NCBI GenBank assembly: GCA_023053575.1
Contig: JAKZAP010000017.1
Location: forward strand, 4,099,501 to 4,163,500
Origin: Branchinecta lynchi
Taxonomy: Eukaryota; Arthropoda; Branchiopoda; Anostraca; Branchinectidae
Direction: 5' to 3'
DNA length: 64,000 nucleotides
Shown here: positions 44,421 to 54,479 of the stretch, one piece after another
Position numbering within the stretch: position 1 is the first letter of the stretch
Layout: every line of letters begins with the position of its first letter
The notes under the pieces: generated by a model
What the model saw: the letters and a program-made list of their open reading frames with translations, nothing else
The model's database searches: none
What the model was told of the DNA's origin: nothing
Position numbers and translations under genes: made by a program

Positions 44421-44591
44421 CCGAAAGCGCGAAGGCCACCATCGATTAAACGAATGAATACAGGGACAGACGTAACATTGCCTTTTTGTTTCAGCCTTCT
44501 GTATTTCCGACTGTTGAACGTCATCTATCACTAGATAGATCTTTTTCCTTCCCTTCCTCGCCACTTGGTACCCACTCGGCTGTCACCGGAA

Positions 44592-44617
44592 TATGGGACA
44601 GGTTGACGTGTCCCATA
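44592..44617. other. Perfect 9-bp hairpin
   Basis: TATGGGACA, loop GGTTGACG, TGTCCCATA. It lies between the LINE 5' region and E3. There is no T run after it, so it is not called a terminator. Confidence 0.6.
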
Positions 44618-44667
44618 CCGTCGTCAAGTCCATACCGCCCTCAATCTGAACAATTTATCGGCTGCTG

Positions 44668-45092
44668 TTTTTGGGATCCCGAAACGTAAGTGACGGGATA
44701 TCTATAATTTCGTAAAAGTTGCCCGTCTGTCGGTCTGTCCGTCTGTCAGTACGATAACTTTCGAAGGGAACGAGATATTTTGATGAAACTTGGTGTGAGG
44801 ATTATTTTTTGCCAACGGACACAGGTCGAGTTCGAGGATGGTGGTTCATTCTTTAGGGGTGGGGGCTCAAATTAAGGGGCGAACAAAATACTTTTTAACA
44901 GCTAATAAGATAGCCGATTTAGGGGTAAGAAGACGTACTGAACACGTATATGAAAATCATTTTCTCGCCGGACAAGTAGTTCGCCCAGAATCCGGGTAAA
45001 ACCGGAAACTTTTTTAAAAAGTAAAAGCTTGAAGTTGATAGGATGTTCGATTCAGGGGTAAACAGATATGTTGAATCCGTATATGACAATCA
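44668..45092 (+). mobile_element. E-family element E3, truncated by or fused to E4
   Basis: It begins TTTTTGGGATCCCGAAACGT, has the leader with GTCTGTCGGTCTGTCCGTCT and CGATAACTTTCGAAGGGAAC, GATGAAACTTGGTGTGAGGA and about 1.5 monomers. It then stops within a monomer exactly where E4 starts. The remainder of E3 is not found after E4. Confidence 0.78.
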
Positions 45093-46482
45093 TTTTTGGG
45101 ATCCCAAAACGTAAGTGGAGGGATACCTATGACATCGCAAAAGTTGTCCGTCCGTCCGTTTGTCCGTCCGTCTGTAAGCACGATAACTCTCGAAGGGAAT
45201 GAGATATTTTGATGAAACTTGGTGTGAGGATTCGTTGGGTCGTCGGACCAGTCAAGTTCGTAAATGGGCTTTGTAGCCCTACATTTAGGGGTGGGGGAGG
45301 GGTTTCAAATTAAAGGGCAAACACAATATTTTGAAACAGCTAATGTGATAGTCGATTATAAGGTAAGAAGACATGCTGAACACGATGGTGAAAACCATTT
45401 TGTCATCGAACAAGTAGTTCGCCCGGAATCTGGCCAAAACCGGAAAGTTTGTTAAAAGTAAAAGTTTTATTTTATGTTGATTAGATGTTCGATTTAGGGG
45501 TAGGAAGACACGCTGAACACGGTGGTGAAAACCATTTTCTCGACGGACAAGTAGTTCGCCCGGAATCCGGCCCAAACTGGAAAGTTTGTTAAAAGGAAAA
45601 GTTTTATTTTAAGTTGATTAGATATTCGATTTAGGGGTAGGAAGACACGCTGAACACGGTGGTGAAAACCATTTTCTCGACGAACAAGTAGTTCGCCCGG
45701 AATCCGGCCCAAACTGGAAAGTTTGTTAAAAGTAAAAGTTTTATTTTAAGTTGATTAGATGTTCGATTTAGGGGTAGGAAGACACGCTGAACACGGTGGT
45801 GAAAACCATTTTCTCGACGGACAAGTAGTTCGCCCGGAATCCGGCCCAAACCGGAAAGTTTGTTAAAATTAAAAGTTTTAGTTGAAGTTGATTAGATGTT
45901 CGATTTAGGGGCAAGCAGACATGCTGAACACTTATGTGAAAACAATTTTCTATCCGGATATGTAGTTCGCCCGGAATTCGGTCAAAACCGGAAAATTGGT
46001 AGAAGTTAAAGTTTTATTTCTAGTTGATTAGATAACCGATAAGAGATGCTGAATCCGTGTAGACAATTACATTTTACCCGGACATATAGTTCGACCGGAA
46101 TCCAGCTGGAGTCGGAAAATTTGTTCTAAGTTAAATTTTTATTTGAAGTTGATTAGATGTTCATTATTGGGGAAAGAAGATACCCTGAGTTCATCTTTTA
46201 GCTTTCTTTTTTCGCCGGACAATTAGTTCTGGAGTATGGCCGAAATCGGGAAATTGGTTGCAGTGGCAGGAAGTTTTTCTCAGATGATTAGCCATTTGGC
46301 CTTGACCTGTTTCTGAATTTTAATTTTAAAAATGTTCAAGGAGTCTGGCGATGACTGGATCTGGCCATTGGTCTTGATCTGTTTCTAAATTTAATAGTAA
46401 AAATGTTCAAGGAGTCTGACGAAGACCGGAGTCCGGATTAAATATTAAATTCTTGGGATCCCATCGAAACTTTTTCTTGTTC
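45093..46482 (+). mobile_element. E-family element E4, most complete direct copy
   Basis: It starts TTTTTGGGATCCCAAAACG. The leader contains GTCCGTCCGTCCGTTTGTCC, CGATAACTCTCGAAGGGAAT and GATGAAACTTGGTGTGAGGA. About seven monomers follow; three adjacent ones (45494-45880) repeat almost perfectly with a 137-bp period, giving the same 60-72 codon antisense frame three times in successive reading frames. The array decays rightwards, passes GTTCAAGGAGTCTGGCGATG-type sequence and ends TTCTTGGGATCCCATCGAAA. The homogeneous middle and diverged edges suggest local unequal exchange. Confidence 0.85.
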
Positions 46483-46868
46483 CCCTTCCGACCGTTTTCC
46501 GTGCACATTTCCCATTGTGCATTTCCATTTGACGTGTCTAGTAGTCCCTCACTTCTCTCGCTTCCGCAGACAGGATCAATTTTTGGCTATAATCCAGAGA
46601 CTTTTCGGCCCTGACAATATTAAATCCATGATGCTGGTCATCTTTGTAATGGGACTCGACAAAATACTTGTTCAGTTCTTTCAGGTTCGGTCAAATCCAG
46701 ACTTTTGAATCTTTCCTAACGCCTTATACGGGGGCTCACAAAAGTCCCTTCTGGGAGGTGTTCCAACTCTTGAATTGCTCCTGTTTCTAACAAATCATCA
46801 TATCCTGTTGACTACGTGAAGAGCTACCCGTCCCGAAATTTCACACTGGGGTATTGAATTTGGTGGGT
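46483..46868. other. Intergenic DNA, no gene recognised
   Basis: Nothing is supported here beyond short open frames. Confidence 0.45.
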
Positions 46869-47205
46869 TGTCATGTGGAACTCTATCAATCAATCAAGTT
46901 TAATCCGAATAGCTAAAAGCTAGAAAAGGAATACAAATTTACAAAATACATAGACACACAAGAAACAAATTAACTAATACACTTACAAGAAATTACCAGA
47001 AATAAATGATGGAATGAAACTACGTAAAAATTGGGTAGAAGAATTAGCGGGATATGGGGAAAACTTATTGCCAGTATTCCTCTCGGACCGACGCACGGAA
47101 GACGGGAGTGGAGGGGGGAATAGATGGGTCATCTGGGGACAACACGTTATCTTAGCTCCTAAATTGTTTGAAAGAGTATTTCTACGTACAGATAATTTAG
47201 GAATG
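46869..47205 (-). mobile_element. LINE D family, 3'-end copy
   Basis: It is almost identical to 27291-27600 (minus strand), including the ATCAATCAATCAAG tail complement, AGCTAAAAGCTAGAAAAGGA and GGGATATGGGGAAAACTTAT. Only the last ~330 bp are present, so it is a heavily 5'-truncated insertion. Confidence 0.85.
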
Positions 47206-47400
47206 TCAAGTTTAATGAGAGCCTCTATCTCGTACCCCGCCAGTGTCTTTAAAACCCATGGATTGCTTGTGATTCTGTGCCGTGCAGTTAAGCACGATTT
47301 TAGGTTCCCTGCCTTTTGAATATGGGAATTTTCCTGATAACCTGACAACATTTGGGGAGTTACCTTCTGATTCGAAGGTGCCACGTCCCCCGCCACGGTT
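47206..47400 (-). pseudogene. Possible DIRS-type reverse transcriptase fragment
   Basis: The minus-strand text HRITSNPWVLKTLAGYEIE, preceded by KAGNLKSCLTA, resembles the conserved W-x-x-ITSDPWVL-x-x-V-x-GY-x-I-E stretch at the start of DIRS reverse transcriptases. It is short, and joined to the LINE D 3' end in the same open frame (46983-47396). No tyrosine recombinase or other DIRS domain is visible nearby. Confidence 0.4.
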
Positions 47401-48689
47401 CAACGTGGGATGAATGTAGTGACTGTCATGCACTGTTTAACTGAATGACTCTTTCCATAAATGTTGTTTTCCTGGTGCCTGGTTTCCTACCAGCTTGATC
47501 GGTCAACTAATTCCTGCCATCACAAGCTCCATTGCTCTGTGGATATATTTCCCGTCTCTGCACATTCAATGACATTCTGGTAGACTGCTCAGAGCGACCC
47601 CAAAATCTGTTGCAGCACACTCTGCATGTTCTTAAGGTACCGGTCATTGTTCTCGATTTAAGGAAGAATCGAAGTTCGAATTCAATCGAGGGGGTTGGTA
47701 TTCCTGCTGGTCTTGGGAATTCTCTTTCAGTTACAGTTCGTTCATATTTTCGAAGACTTGATTTAGATCGCTCCCACAAATCCATTAGTTTTGGCCGAGG
47801 TTGCCATCTTGCGCCCTGTCGGGAACATAGAAGTTCACCATGTCTTCCGATTCAATAATAGTTTCCGCAACTTCTGGAAGCGGCACATATATGTCATCCT
47901 CCTGGTTTTGAACGGATTAGACATGTTCCATATCCGTTCTTGGCCTTTTGAGACTCGTTCCATTATCATTGTTCTGAAATAACGAGATGTAAGACATACC
48001 CTTACAAATCAATGATCCAGGCGAGTTATACTACTCCTGTTCCACCTTTGAATCTCATAGCCCGGGATGTGTTCGGTAAAATAATGTCGAGACTGTGACT
48101 CTTTGTCTTTACCGGTACTATCTAAATTTAGATCCCTAAATTGAATGATGAATGCTTTATTTTACCAGAATAAGTGTTAGCTAGCGCAGGTATGTCAATA
48201 GATAAATACACGAGTCAAATAAAATCACACTAAATATTTCAACACAAATTTGTGTAACTAAGTTAATCCATAAAGATTAAAGTTTATATTCCCTGTAGAA
48301 GAGTGGGCAACTTGGATAAGTTAGCTGGAATCCCCACAGCATCCAAAGATCTGAATGAGAAACAACTATAGGTTAAAACTCCATTAAATAACATCCAAAG
48401 ATTCATTTTATTAAAGCCTTTTACATATCTTGGTCTTCTTACAACAATTTCTGCATCGTTAGCACTCATTTCATAAATTTGATAGTTTCCTTCAGCGACT
48501 GTAAGCAGAATGGCGAGGTTTCCGGTGACAGCCACGTGGGTAGCAAAGCGGCGACGAGGGGAAGGACAAAAGAACTATCTAGTGATCGATCGCGTTGAAC
48601 AATCAGAAATACAGAATATTAAAGCAGAACGGCAAGTTTCTTTTCCCTTTAGGGAAGTTTAGTTCACTATAGGAATAATGGACATATGT
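47401..48689. other. Intergenic DNA, no gene recognised
   Basis: Open frames of 60-108 codons occur at 47507-47858 on both strands and at 48284-48535 on the minus strand. None has a domain I can name. The first could be upstream parts of the putative DIRS remnant. Confidence 0.4.
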
Positions 48690-48910
48690 AAACGAGCAGT
48701 TGATTGAAGGATCATCGGTTCAGGGTCCATGTTAATCTTCTTCCTCATCGGTTTCGGAAGATCTGTGGGGGTCAAAGTGGGAGCGGTTCGTACACACGGA
48801 GAGACACTGGTCGGATGTCGGGGAGAGTTGTACGATTCTTCCAGAAACCACTGTTGCCATCTTACGCTTTGACAGATCGAATACATCCAAAGCAAACATG
48901 GATTGAGGGG
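48690..48910 (-). repeat. R-family repeat, copy 1
   Basis: It shares AATCTTCTTCCTCATCGG...GGAAGATCTGT, GGTCAAAGTGGGAGCG, CGTACACACGGAGAGACAC and TTGCCATCTTACG with 53636-53780. It covers the middle part of the family. Strand is inferred from copy 4. Confidence 0.55.
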
Positions 48911-50129
48911 CGGGTTTACGTGGCAAATGGGCAGTTGACACGACTCGCCAAGACGCTAATCCCCGCTGGACACCTCCAGTCTCCGCCCAATTTTCTGTTA
49001 CCATCACATGCTGAGCTTCTCCATGAAAAACGGGGCACTGTTCCCAGATGCGCCCCACGAATATCCTCTTGGAGCAACTGGGACAGTGTCCCTTCCCAGT
49101 TAAGGTTGGCGCAACTACCGCCTGAAAGTGAGCACATCTGGCCTGTACCTAAGAATAAATGTAATTTTTTAATACTCAGTTGAAGCTGTACAAATATGTT
49201 AAAAGTTCAATTCCAAAGATCTAATAAATATCTGCAAACAATTATTAAAATAGATTCATATAATATATAAAAACAGTTCGGTGAACTGTTGTGCGTCCCC
49301 ATTCGAAACGTCCCCTGTCGGAACGTCTCCGACGAAACGCCCCCACGGTACACTTGTTACGCGGCGCGAGTCTCCTGTCTCTCGAATTCTGATGGCTTTT
49401 CCATTATGTTATGCCCACAATCCATGCACATAACCTTGTCTCTCGCTTTTGGTCTATAAGGCTTATTCATACCATTCCATCCAACCAGACTTCACTTTAA
49501 CCACTAACTTATTATAATTTGACAGGCTAAAATCTGAAAGACCCTATTTAGACGTAGATACAAATCACAGGGGAATAAAACAGGTTTAAAAATAAAGTTT
49601 TAGGTCTGCTTTGTACGGCGTTTCCGTCTCGTTGGAGAACTTTTCGTTCTAAGTGGCTAAGTGGGCTTGGCCCGTATCATCGTAAATATATAACACAGAG
49701 TGGGAAGTTCTGCGCTTCACTGAAGAAATTTCAGCTACAAAAACCGACAAGTGTGCTCCTGGTTTTGATTTGAGTTTCTTCTCTATCAGCAATGGCAACG
49801 ATGATATGGTGAAGGGTAACTCGGTGTAGTCGGTGCTGCTGGTAGGTGAAGATGTAGATGTAGGAAAGTCACATTCAGTTCTAGCTCTTTGACAGGAGTC
49901 GTAGATGGTATCTAGAAAAATATGCGAATGTTAATGCTTTATAAATAATCTATTTTTGCCCTTCGTTGCCTGTAGTGGCGAAAAGGGGCTACCCAGTTGC
50001 GAAAAACATGGTTGCGCTAAAACACGTATATCTCACCAATAGGGTGTCAAACTTCAAAAGGCACAAGATGGAACCATGTTTTTCGACTAGGTTTATCTAG
50101 GTCAACAAACATTTCCTTTCTTCCTTCTG
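48911..50129. other. Intergenic DNA, no gene recognised
   Basis: A 159-codon plus-strand frame (48704-49183) overlaps the R-family copy and shows no domain. TCGAAACGTCCCC at 49295-49307 starts a run of GAAACG words. Nothing else is supported. Confidence 0.4.
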
Positions 50130-50345
50130 CAGACGGTGGCGAATGGGAGGACGACCTTTCCAGGAGAAGATGTTGTTGTCTTATGCTTTGGCAAGTCTGA
50201 TACCGCAGGCTTAGGAGTGAACTGCAAAGTACAATATTTAATGAACGATTACGAAAGATTAAACTAACGTTTAAGTAGAAGTCCGTTCCAGGCTCATAGC
50301 ACCAGTCTGCACCACGTTTTTGTGCAGTTAAAAAAAATCCACCAA
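50130..50345 (-). repeat. R-family repeat, copy 2
   Basis: GCAAGTCTGATACCGCAGGC...TTAGGAGTGAACTGCAAAGT and GTCTGCACCACGTTTTTGTG match 53823-53955. It covers the far end of the family. It abuts E5. Confidence 0.5.
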
Positions 50346-50375
50346 GGAGCACGTATCAAGACCCGGTTGCAGACG

Positions 50376-50690
50376 TTTTTGGGATCACAAAACGTAAGTA
50401 GAGTGATACCTGTGACTTCGTAGTAGTTGTCCGCCTGTCAGCACGATAGCTCTTAAAGGGAATGAAAGATTTTGATGAGACTTGGTGTGAGGATTCTTTG
50501 GATTCATAGACAGACTAGTTTGCAGATGAGCTCTGTAGCCCTAGATTTATGGTTGGGGGTTCAAATTGACGGGGGTGAAAAAAATATGCTGAACACGTAT
50601 ATGAAATCGTTTTCTCGCCCGAAAAGTAGTTCGCCCGGAATCCTTTGAAAACCGGAAAACTTTTCCGGAAATGGTTTTCTCCGCTCACAT
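50376..50690 (+). mobile_element. E-family element E5, truncated
   Basis: It begins TTTTTGGGATCACAAAACGT, then GTTGTCCGCCTGTCAGCACG, GATAGCTCTTAAAGGGAATG, GATGAGACTTGGTGTGAGGA and less than one monomer with GTTCGCCCGGAATCC. The right end is missing. Confidence 0.75.
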
Positions 50691-51149
50691 TCCTACCAAT
50701 GGATTCGACTCATTAAAAATAGGATGAGACTTCCGTTGGATTTGAACGGATACGCGACATTGTTTTGTCTTCACGGTAATGATTGTTAACCGTGTATTTG
50801 GAGCCATCTGCTCCAGTGATTTAAGTATGGTTATACCAGTTGTGCACTTGCAATTAATAAACTAATCTTACTGACATCGTTCACAATCCTCAGATTTCGT
50901 TTAGCGTGAGCTTGCAATACCGACCAGCCATCTAGGCTATTGTGAAATATGTAACACGCCTGGTCGAGAAACGGTGAAACTATACTTTCTAAGCTAGCAC
51001 TTCAAACGAGTCAGAATTTGCAAACTTTATTCAAGGAGTCTTTGCCACTGTGACCGCTAAAAATAGCGACAAATCGAATGAGAACTGAAAAACGACAATA
51101 GGCAGATTTATAAAATATATTGTTTAATGTTTAACGCAAGCAAATATCT

Positions 51150-52165
51150 TATTCGCTACAACAAAACTGAATCTAGTTCCGTGACACTTGACCAATCTTT
51201 GGACAATAATGCCGACTAACGAACAACGATGTCAGACGTAAAATGCGTTTCGTATCATAAACTGTGCTGAACTTTAACATCAAACACGTAAAACATTCCT
51301 TCTTATGGCTTAGAACCGGTCATATTTAACTTTCATGACCTAACGAATCACAGACGCACTGCGATTATTAAAATGTTGAAAAATATCTCATGAACCAACG
51401 ACATTACCGACTAATAAAACCTGAACACTGAAAATCGAGTGTAATAAAATGCGCTTCGTATCTTCTAAAGGTGCTGTATCCTAAAATACGTAAAACATGC
51501 CTTCTTGTGGCGGAGGACCGGTGGCACTGAACTTTCCTGACTTAACCAATCAGAGACGCACTGCGATTATTAAAATGGTGGGAAAATATCCCAACCATCA
51601 ACGACAGAACCGCGAGAATCACGTTTTATAAAATGCTTTTCGTATCATACAAAGGTGCTGAGCTTTACTATTCTACAACACGTTCTTGTGGTTGAGAACC
51701 GGTGATACTGAACTTTCCTTACCTAACAAATCACAAAGCACTGCGATTGTTAAAAGGAAGAAAAATGTCTGATGAATCACCGAATGATAAAACCTAAATA
51801 CTGAAAGTCGAGTGTTCTTAAATGCGCAATGTCTCATGATCCCCCGAATGATAAAACTTAAATACTGAAAGTCGAGTGTTCTTAAATACGTTTCGTATCA
51901 TCCGAAAGGGTTCCGAACTCTACTCTCAACAACACGGAAAATATGCATTCTTATGGCTGAGAACCGCCGATGCTGAACTTTTCTCACGTCCCCCAATGAA
52001 TCACATACGCACTGACATTATTAAAATGGTGAAAAATATCCAATCAGTCAACAACAGAACTGAATAACAAAAGTTGAACATTGAAAATCACGTGGTGAAA
52101 ATGCGTTTCGTATCATACAAAGGTACTGAAGTTTAATATCCTGTAACATTTAAAACAGTAAATCG
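51150..52165 (+). repeat. Satellite-like array, ~210-bp units
   Basis: Five units can be followed by A(A)AATGCGTTTCGTATCAT variants at 51240, 51447, 51630, 51883 and 52096. Each is followed at a fixed distance by GAACCGGTGATACTGAACTT, AATCACAGACGCACTGCGAT, TATTAAAATGGTGAAAAATA and CTGAAAATCGAGTG. The spacing of 253 in the fourth interval is explained by an extra ~60-bp direct duplication (GAATGATAAAAC...GAGTGTTCTTAAAT, 51783-51885). Units are diverged from each other. No gene. Confidence 0.85.
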
Positions 52166-52270
52166 CTAAAATGGAATCAATAACCCCTACATAGTCTGTA
52201 AATTATCTCCCGGCTCGAAATTGGGGGGGGGGGGGGGGTCATACTAGGCGAATTTCAGATCTCCCTAGTT

Positions 52271-53345
52271 TAACAAGACCAAAGGTTTAAATGGGATCCC
52301 AAAAATTCAATATCTGATCCAGACGTCTGGGTCTTGTCTAAGCCAGATCCAGTCATCGCCAGACTCCTTGAACATTTTTACGATTAAAATTCAGAAACAG
52401 ATTAAGGCCAAATAGCTAGTCATCTGAGAAAACCAAGTTCAGATATGGATTCAGCATATGTGTTTACCCCTATAAATCATATCTGTTTTGACGAAAACTT
52501 CCTGCCATTTCTGCCAGTTTCCTGGTTTCGGCCGAACTCCAGAACTACTTGTCCGGCGAAAGAAGAAATCTCAAAAACGAACTCAGGGTATTTTCTTTAC
52601 CCAATAATGAACATCTAATCAACTTCAAATAAAAATTTAACTTAAAACAAAGTTGCCGACTCCAGCCCGTCGAACTATATTTCCGGGTAAAATGTGAATG
52701 TCAGACACGGAATTAGCATCTCTTTTTACCCCTAAATCGGTTACCTAATCAACTAGAAATAAAACTTTATCTTCTAACACAATTTTCCGGTTTTGGCCGG
52801 ATTCGGGGGGAACTGCATGTCGAGGTAGAATTTTTTTCACAAAAGTGTTCAGCATGTCTTCTTGCCCAAAACCGAACATCTAATCAACTTAAAATAAAAC
52901 TTTTAATTTAACAAACTTTCCGGTTGGGCCGGATTCCAGGCGAACTACTGGTCCGCCGAGAAAATAGTTTTCACCATCGTTCTCAGCATGCCTTCTTACC
53001 CCTAAATCGAACATTTAATCAACTCCGAATAAAACTTTTAGTTTTAACAAACTTTCTGGTTTTGGCCGGATTCCGGTTAAACTACTTGCCCGATGACAAA
53101 ATGGTTTTAACCATCGTGTTCAGCATGTCTTCTTACCCCATAATCGACTATCAAATTAGCTGTTTCAAAATATTTTGTTTCCCCTTAATTTGAACCCCCT
53201 CCCCCACCCCTAAATGTAGGGCTACAAAGCCCTTCTACGAACCTTGACTGGTCTTACGACTCAACGAATCCTCACACCAAGCTGCATCAAAATATCTCAG
53301 TCCCTTCGAGAGTTATCGTGCTTACAGACGGACTGACAGGTTTCT
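52271..53345 (-). mobile_element. E-family element E6
   Basis: Reverse orientation. From 53345 down: a shortened leader with CTGTAAGCACGATAACTCTC, GGGCTTTGTAGCCCTACATT, about six monomers with CCGGAATCCGGCC and GGAAAGTTTGTTAAA, then GTTCAAGGAGTCTGGCGATG, TTTTGGGATCCCATTTAAAC and CCTTTGGTCTTGTTAA. The 5' GGGATCCC end is cut off near the GTCTGTC leader. Confidence 0.8.
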
Positions 53346-53419
53346 GTCAGAAAAATTAGCTGTTACTCCTTGCGGGTTAGTTTTGTAGTGACGGAAACTT
53401 ATGTCCAACTATTCACAGG

Positions 53420-53970
53420 TTTACGACAGTTGCAATTGGACCGGAAACAATGACCTGGGTCTGGACGTTACAGACACAAGATGCGTTGGAGTACAGGCAA
53501 TTTGGGGAGAAGTATGTGGACGTGCTGGGCGAGCCGAGGGAGCTGGCATGGCGGGTAGACGTGGGGAATGTACCAAGGGAACAAAGGGCACTTACAGAGA
53601 GCAGGTGATAGAAGGATGATTGGTCCAAGGTCCAGTGTTCATCTTCTTCCTCTTCGGCTGTGGAAGATCTGTTGGGGTCAGAGCGAGGGCTATACGTACA
53701 CACAGAGACACACTATGAGACACAAATGTCGGGGATAGGTGGATGATCGTTCCAGAGACTTATATTGCCATCTCACGATTCGGGAGATCGTATACCGTCA
53801 AAGTGGACATGGATGGAGCGGCAAGTCTGATACAGCAGGCTTAGGTGTAACATGCAAAATAAACTACTTAAAGTAATACTGAAACTTATGTTTAATCATA
53901 AGAAGTACGTTCCAGCTTATAGCGCCAGTCCTGCACCACATTTTTGTGATGTAAAAAATAAGAAAACGTT
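53420..53970 (-). repeat. R-family repeat, copy 3, longest
   Basis: This ~550-bp copy spans all parts seen separately in the copies at 44265, 48690 and 50130, in the same order. If the copy at 44265 is the 5' UTR of the PHD/CCCH LINE, this is a detached 5' region on the minus strand. Its open frames are not conserved between copies. Confidence 0.55.
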
Positions 53971-54479
53971 ATATATCTACACAACAAATTCACAAAGACG
54001 GGGACACGTACTGCCTCAGCAACGAAGCCCAAGGGTGGGAAGCAACTTTAGAATTAAGACATGCTATTTGGTCTTCTAGTACCGAATCTGAATCTGCCAC
54101 TATATAATTTCTCGTTAAAAAACAATTACTGCTCAAAGGAGGTAACCCCTGTAAAAATTCCGAATGTACATAGACCGTATTTTTCGCTTATCAGATGGGC
54201 TAAAGATTCGCCAAAACAAACTAAGGCACAGATAATGCGGAAGCGAAACAGCGTTGTACAATCAAGCCAAAATAGTTCGATCCAGTCGTCTTTTATTAGC
54301 CACTATCATGCTATAAGCAAACGCTATCTTTTTCTGGAAATGAAGCAACCGACGCGTTTCAAGCAGTGAACGACGAAAAGGCATGCAAAAATAAGTCACT
54401 TGATCAGTAGGCACAACACTAACATTACCCAGCTGCACTGATATCTCTTCTGGGCAAAACGTCTGAGTTAAAAAGTAGA

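Larger units (their letters stand above)
37780..44480 (-). mobile_element. PHD/CCCH LINE (CR1-like), interrupted by a 2.3-kb insertion
   Basis: Order on the minus strand: 5' region (to about 44480), ORF1 (44096-42663), ORF2 endonuclease (42861 to about 41350), foreign insert (41346-39031), then ORF2 RT in two frames (39030-38319 and 38259-37780). ORF2 overlaps ORF1 by about 200 bp in another frame. The RT end is lost at about 37780, where the text changes after RIQKRALLII. PHD fingers in ORF1 are known for the CR1 group. The copy carries a stop in ORF1, frame changes and an RT deletion. Confidence 0.83.

Noticed and set aside
44592..44617. Hairpin as a transcription terminator
   Set aside because: Intrinsic terminators are not expected in an animal genome and no T run follows.
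45285..45849. Three near-identical minus-strand open frames starting MGRIPGELLVRRENGFHH
   Set aside because: They are the antisense reading of the 137-bp E monomer repeating in successive frames. Because 137 is not a multiple of three, no continuous protein is encoded.
48704..49183. 159-codon plus-strand frame
   Set aside because: Overlaps an R-family repeat, has no recognisable domain, and is not conserved in the other R copies.
9064..49307. GGGGACGTTTCG at 9064 and CGAAACGTCCCC at 49296 as ends of one MITE family
   Set aside because: Only the 12-base word is shared; no flanking similarity or pairing within either locus.
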